Positions 58,901 to 64,000 of a stretch of DNA of 64,000 nt are shown here, in pieces. The notes under the pieces are model-generated. The model saw only the letters and a program-made list of their open reading frames with translations. It was not told where the DNA came from and made no database searches. Made by a program: the position numbers and the translations under genes. The stretch is taken from NCBI GenBank assembly GCA_008360955.1, contig LUCM01008110.1, positions 25,528 to 89,527 of the forward strand, read 5' to 3'. Every line of letters begins with the position of its first letter. Position 1 is the stretch's first letter. The DNA is from Fasciolopsis buskii. Taxonomy: Eukaryota > Platyhelminthes > Trematoda > Plagiorchiida > Fasciolidae.

Positions 58901-59282
58901 GGATTCTAATAAGACTTACGGAACTTCCGTCAGGAGAAGCTAGAGAATCCGGACCAGCCACGATATGTGTGGTCAACCGGAGCTCCTCGGATAATCTCAT
59001 CGTTCTGGTTTTAATTCACACCTTAAGGTAATCAAGCTGGTTGTGGGCACCTGTTCACGTGAAATATCCCAACCATCACATCCACAACAGTGGAGGGAGA
59101 ACTGATTAATTAGAACGGTTCTTCTTAACAATGCAACTTAGAGCGCCTGTAAGCTGTTTGGATTGTGAACGGCAAGCTGCCCCATCGTGAAACTGTGTTC
59201 ACTTATAGCCGAACACCAACGTAACAAACAATGAACGGCGAGTGAATAAGTGCATGTTAGTAGTGGGGGACTGAATGTTTTT
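55937..59282. other. Unassigned non-coding stretch with minor simple repeats
   Basis: No gene recognised in about 3.3 kb. There are CTAT units at 56369-56388 and a CT run at 56564-56578. Confidence 0.5.
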
Positions 59283-59378
59283 TATGAAATAATTCACCGT
59301 GCGATATCACCGCTCATCTCATCACTAAGAAACCATGGAAGCACCGTACAGCTATTTCATTCTTGTTAGGAATAAGTT
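59283..59378 (-). mobile_element. SINE family B, 3' fragment
   Basis: The reverse complement reads ATTCCTAACAAGAATGAAAT, TAGCTGTACGGTGCTTCCAT and GATATCGCACGGTGAATTAT. It matches the 3' half of the copy at 44.3 kb closely. The tRNA-like head is missing, as expected for a 5'-truncated retrocopy. Confidence 0.75.
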
Positions 59379-60309
59379 TTTTATTTGTACTTTCGTAATT
59401 TGTGCTCAACGTTAAAAGTTGTCATAATTTCCAGATTGAAGTGTGAGAGTAAAACTGTCTGTCCTAAGAGGAAGAAGCCACTGGACTGATACTCCGCAAA
59501 TCCCCGGCGACTGTGTTCTCACAGATATACTTGTTGATTCTGGTGCCCACGCCATTGCTTAGTGGATTGGAAAACGGACTATAAGGTCGGGTGAAGCAAG
59601 TCGTAGATTACAGCGGGTAAAAGCACTGGTTTCCACTCCTCGACGTGTTTGTGTGTGTGTGTGTGTGTGTCAGGTAGAGGTAAAACTTATGCGATCGGCT
59701 CTTCAGTGCTGACATTTGCTGGAAATTTCTTGAGGAACTGATTAGATCACCAGGGATTCGCTCGCGGTAACAATGACCATACACAACCCCAACCGCAGCA
59801 CAGAATGCGACAGCGTTAACCTTAGTTCTTCTTCAACTGCGCCCAATCCTGATACCGTATTCATCCTAACTAAGACATAAAAAGCAGTTATCTCCGGAGA
59901 TCTATCCGTGAGGCAAAGTAGACTTGGACCGAGAAAACAGAGAGCGTGAACCTGAAACTTGGAGTGGCATAGGTTCACATGAAGTCACGATAAGTCAAGT
60001 GCGTTAACGAGCTGGATGACAACGAACTGTCGTCTACCATCAATCTTGCCGGTAGCTCTTTTCAGTTTTCCTATTTACCCTGAAAAAATAACGCAGGGTT
60101 TGATGTGGAAGAGCGTGTTTTCCTTCCATTCATTGCCGGAATGGCGATGTTAGAATATTTTGCTCCAAATAGGGAGATCTTTCTTCAGTAGTGGCTTGGA
60201 TCCATTGGTACTCACCACATTCCGAATTACACAAAACTTTGCTTGGTTATTTAGCAACCAAGTTTGATTTGCAGCCTTTGTTCATCAGTCTCGGACCCCG
60301 TGGCGACTT
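59379..60309. other. Unassigned non-coding stretch
   Basis: No gene recognised. A (GT)n microsatellite lies at 59645-59671. A plus frame near 59530 reads ILVDSGAHA, which resembles a retroviral-type aspartic protease site, but nothing around it supports an LTR element. Confidence 0.45.
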
Positions 60310-60486
60310 GGCCTGCAGTGGCCAAACGAATAAGGTCCGGGCGTTTGGACGTGAAGGTCGCGGGTTCGAATCCTCCAACCGCCAATCAACTTTGCCACTT
60401 GGTAGCCCTCTGTTGACCACGGCCCTCTTCCTGAAAATTCATGTGCATTGTTATTTCATTAATGGAGGGAGTAAAAGATAAAAGAA
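60310..60486 (+). mobile_element. tRNA-like SINE, family A, copy 9
   Basis: The best-preserved plus copy. Box A is AGTGGCCAAACGAATAAGG, box B is GGTCGCGGGTTCGAATCC, the body reads CACTTGGTAGCCCTCTGTTG, then GTGCATTGTTATTTCATTAA, and the tail is GGGAGTAAAAGATAAAAG. It is a useful reference sequence for the family. Confidence 0.92.
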
Positions 60487-62789
60487 CTAAGCGGCAAAAC
60501 AAATTAATGCTCTAAACTGGTCACAGCGCTTCCCGTAAACATTGAAGAATGACAGTCACAGACGACTCAGTTTGAAGACAATACCGCAACATACTATTCG
60601 TCAAATATACTCAACTATGGATATCGACAAGCTGTAACTGGGACTTTTCCACAAACATTTAACGAACCAATTTCAATTTTCAACTAGGCGTTTTTTGACA
60701 ATCAGGTTGAATGTGTTGACGGTTTTCTCTGTCCGGTTGAAGAAACGATTATCAAGTCGAATGTCCGGACCTCAGATTAGCCGCATCTGCTCACCTTTGG
60801 ACCGATAGGCTATCAAAAACTGAACATTCGGGATTTTAGTCGACCACGATGCATTCGAATTGTCAGCGTTCATCTAGTTCTCTATAGTGGACAAATTGTA
60901 GAGTGGGTGAACCAAAGTCAATTCGAGTATTGGTAAAACCGCACAAGTTTACACGCAACAATCCACCAATTAAAAAATAACGACCGATTGGCTTACCAGT
61001 CACCGGGCCACGGCTGGGGGTTATTCAACGGCTGCTTAGCCTTGATTGGTTGAAAAGATAAAACATTAGACCAGCGGGTCCTAAACTCTTTTTCATGTGA
61101 AAAACCTTACAGTTTCAGTTGATAAGAATGTATTTCTGACTCATGTACACAACTTATTAGGAAGGGTAAACATAACGCGTGGGTCGCAACCGCGCATTCG
61201 AAATAACCGCCAATCAAATTTTCGCGATTTTGTTTTCCATCCCATTTCTAGCAACAAAAATAGTAATTTTAAAGTTTCGACCATCCTGGATCAGTGAACG
61301 ACAGGAAGACTAATGATAACCTCTCGTGTTTCGCAAACAACCTGTGTGACGCACTTGGTTGCAAATGTACTGATGTCAGTCGGACTTTGTCCTCTGTAAT
61401 GTCTCGTCGTCCCTGTACGTTGCTGAATCGCAACTGGGGTCAACCATGCGTAAAGAAATGAAAATGGCCTTACCGCCAGACCAACATGCCCGAACAATTT
61501 TACCTCCCTGTCGATCAATTCAACCCTATTTTTCAGTTATATTCCTTTTGGCATGAATAATGTGTCAACCTGATGCTTCATCAATGTTGCAACTGTTCGC
61601 TTGTGTATGTCTGTATGTATGTAGTATGTATGTATGCATATGTGTATTTATGTATGTAAATATGTTCGACAGCCCGAGATAGATGCCAAGTATTCTCGTA
61701 CGCGAACCAAAAGGAACATAAAACATTCTAAATATTCTAACGTTCCCTCAAATTTCAGAAACCGAAATTCACGTAAACGACAAGTTTATTAGAGAACGAG
61801 TGTCGGTTTTTACCTGTCAAGTCTGAGCCGACGCGGACTCCGGGTAGGGAGGTAGGGCAGCTAAAGATTCAACCGCCAACAAACAGAGCAGTCAAAAATG
61901 TGTTTTCCAGTTGCCAGAAGCCAATGAATAATTTAGCAACATTGGCAACCGTGCAACAACGGACTGCAAAACAAACATTCGAAGGCTAACTTGTCGCCTG
62001 TTTATCGGTTATTCAAGTATACATATGCACTTGTTTATTTATGCCCCATCTGAGCCTTAGCTTGCTTGAAACTAATCCGTCTATGGAACCTGATCCATTC
62101 TCAACGGAATTATTCTGAGTGCTGTTCTCTCTGTCTCCACCCGTCAAGACAATCGGTTCGAAATCACCTGGCAATGGTTCTCTACCTCCGGCTGAGCTAT
62201 AACTTGGTCTATATCGTTCATGCTAATTTTATTAATCTGCAGTACGTTTGGACGACTCATTGGTTTTTGCTAACTAGTGAATTCGCTTGAATTTTAGGCG
62301 AGTTATTCTTCCAATGGATAGAGACTTGGTTGCAATACGGAATGTAGCACTTATTTCAGTGAGACATTCGGATATGCACTCATCCTGAACGTGAAGCCAT
62401 GTTGATAAGCCCTCATCTCGCTCATCGTTCGGTCACAACAATCATCTTGACGAGTACCGAACTCGGGGCATTTTGACACCACGCAACTTGGTCGAATAAA
62501 CTACCCTGGCTGCCGCAAGGAAGAAAGCTCGTTTTGACAAATCACCGATTTGGCCCTAATCTATCATTAGTTATCACTGGTATGACAAAAACCACCAAAG
62601 GTATTTTCCCCCACACCTTATGCCCCCTTCTTCATTCCGTTCAATTTCCTTATCAACTGAAATCTTCTAGGTGATCACCTTCCAGGAAAACGGTCCTCTA
62701 AATTTCTAATTTATCTTCTCAACAGTTCACCTTCGCGATTCTCCGTTGTCCATCGATAAAAGAACAAATTGCACTAGTCTTGCTTAAAA
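60487..62789. other. Unassigned non-coding stretch with one microsatellite
   Basis: No gene recognised. TATG units occupy about 61602-61660. Confidence 0.5.
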
Positions 62790-62885
62790 AACTGAAAACG
62801 TTACACACATCACCCTGTGATTTCTACATGGACTCATAAGCCGTGCAAGCTCCTAACCATTCAATTGAGATTTCAGTGCCAAGCT
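62790..62885 (+). repeat. Family C repeat, right-hand part
   Basis: CACATCACCCTGTGATTTCT, ATGGACTCATAAGCC and CTCCTAACCATTCAATTGAG correspond to 28025-28095. Confidence 0.6.
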
Positions 62886-63283
62886 TGTTCTAAGCTTGTT
62901 CTATTAGGAACCAATCTGTGGAATTGCTTGTGTCCGTCACGACGTATGGATTTTATTTTTCACTGGTAACAGAACGGAGCCGTCAATCAGGTGATTTAAC
63001 GCCTTCATTCCTACCGCAGATCTCAAACGCTGACAGACGGCATTCGACCTATTTACTAAGGACCTTGTACAGACGTTTGATTCGATAGTATCTAGTACAT
63101 TTGCACATCGTTTACAGCAGACTGCTTTTAATCTTGATCAGGACAATCTCGGCCAATAGTGGTTTTTCGCGGCTCCATCAAATTGAATAGGTATTTCCTT
63201 GTTGAATTTGAACCGGACTAACAGAGCTAGTTTCTCGATGGGAAACTACCAGAGGAGTAGACTAGTATGGGAATGAAGTAACA
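62886..63283. other. Unassigned spacer between family C pieces
   Basis: No feature recognised. TTGTTCTAAGC is tandemly repeated at about 62885-62903. Confidence 0.4.
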
Positions 63284-63375
63284 GGAACGCACCGGGTAGG
63301 CAATAACCGAGAAGACAGTCGCATGCTTCCGAAGGAATTTTGTCCAACCATCCACGTGCGAATTATGCTACTGAG
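63284..63375 (+). repeat. Family C repeat, central part
   Basis: GTCGCATGCTTCCGAAGGAA, TTTTGTCCAACCATCC and GTGCGAATTATGCTACTGAG correspond to the central part of the family (27890-27950 and 28195-28255). Confidence 0.6.
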
Positions 63376-64000
63376 TGGACAGACAGAGGTTGTTTTCGTT
63401 CCATACACTGCAAAATCTATATCGATGGTGTTTTGTTTAATGGACTCTCACGTAAAATTAATCGTCTCAACAGTCTGGTTGTTAGTGAAAAGGTAGGTTG
63501 CATCAGGTGAGGAATTCGAGTCCCCGGAAGTGCCCATAAAACATAAGCCGCAGCTGCAATTCATAATACTCACATATCCCAAGAACCCACCGATTAGCTT
63601 CGTTACCACAGAATGCGGTGAATCAGAGATATGCCATTGGTGTTAGTCAGAATATATATGATGAATTGGTAAGAATTCAAATCACCGAAAGTGGACTTTT
63701 TGACTCGCTTTGTTCTGGCCAATTTGGCCAAATTTTGATCGATCGGTCTGTCACTTAGTCAGCCGATCAATCAATCAGTCGATCGACTGGTTAATCAATC
63801 AATCACTCACGTACAAACAGCTACATTTGCATTATAGTAATGAATAGCACATAGACGTTTCCAAAAAGTTCTAAAATATTTGATATCGGGAAATGTGACA
63901 GCTGAAAGAAATTGACAATTTATTATCATTTTCTCTTATTTCTTCCTCGGCCATATCTGCTTTCCATTGAACCTGACTTGATTGTTGGATCCGGCTTATT
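63376..64000. other. Unassigned non-coding stretch to window end
   Basis: No gene recognised. An imperfect GATC/AATC-rich simple repeat lies at about 63718-63811. Confidence 0.45.

Noticed and set aside
59520..59560. ILVDSGAHA, similar to an LTR-retrotransposon protease site
   Set aside because: A stop follows within a few codons, and no gag, RT or integrase motif is nearby.
1..64000. CRISPR arrays, bacterial operons or ribosome binding sites
   Set aside because: No regularly spaced direct repeats and no tightly packed open frames; the sequence is eukaryotic in character.

Overview
The window looks like gene-poor, repeat-rich DNA from a multicellular eukaryote. I could recognise no complete host gene, rRNA gene or functional tRNA gene. 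Reading frames are short and broken, (CA)n, (CATA)n, (TCTG)n and (CT)n tracts are scattered throughout, and everything I can name is a transposable element or a remnant. These are Penelope-like retroelements with GIY-YIG domains, two decayed non-LTR retrotransposons and at least two tRNA-like SINE families. The style of the reverse transcriptases (an RTE-like LINE with FLDLKAAFDSVDR, Penelope-like copies with YRKxTWxG) suggests a flatworm, most likely a trematode. That is inference from family resemblance, not proof.

Layout. From 1 to about 27.8 kb most of the sequence is unassigned, with microsatellites, four minus-strand or mixed copies of SINE family A (about 2.9, 12.8, 18.4, 21.1 kb), one plus-strand copy (22.1 kb), and a few weak candidate exons (15.4-15.6, 20.4-20.9 and 27.1-27.3 kb, all minus strand). 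From 27.8 to 31.7 kb lies a cluster: a fold-back repeat (family C), the C-terminal end of a non-LTR retrotransposon (29.8-30.3 kb) and a short, 5'-truncated Penelope-like element (30.5-31.7 kb) with inverted ends and a 12-bp target-site duplication. From 31.7 to 43.9 kb is mostly unassigned DNA with SINE A and SINE B copies.

The richest segment is 43.9-47.3 kb: an old minus-strand Penelope-like element covering N-terminus, reverse transcriptase, linker, GIY-YIG and C-terminus. It has been interrupted by a SINE A copy, a family C repeat and a SINE B copy. It also contains a 670-bp direct duplication on either side of a single N (45212), which is best explained as two overlapping contig ends placed side by side in the assembly. 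Downstream, 53.3-54.5 kb holds a decayed RTE-like LINE on the minus strand, and further SINE A, SINE B and family C pieces lie at 48.9, 55.8, 59.3, 60.3, 62.8 and 63.3 kb.

No genes here work together as a pathway or operon. The interest lies in the transposon stratigraphy (what inserted into what), the structure of the Penelope-like copies, the uncharacterised repeat families A, B and C, and the assembly join. Splice sites and exons cannot be proved from sequence alone, so candidate exons carry low confidence.
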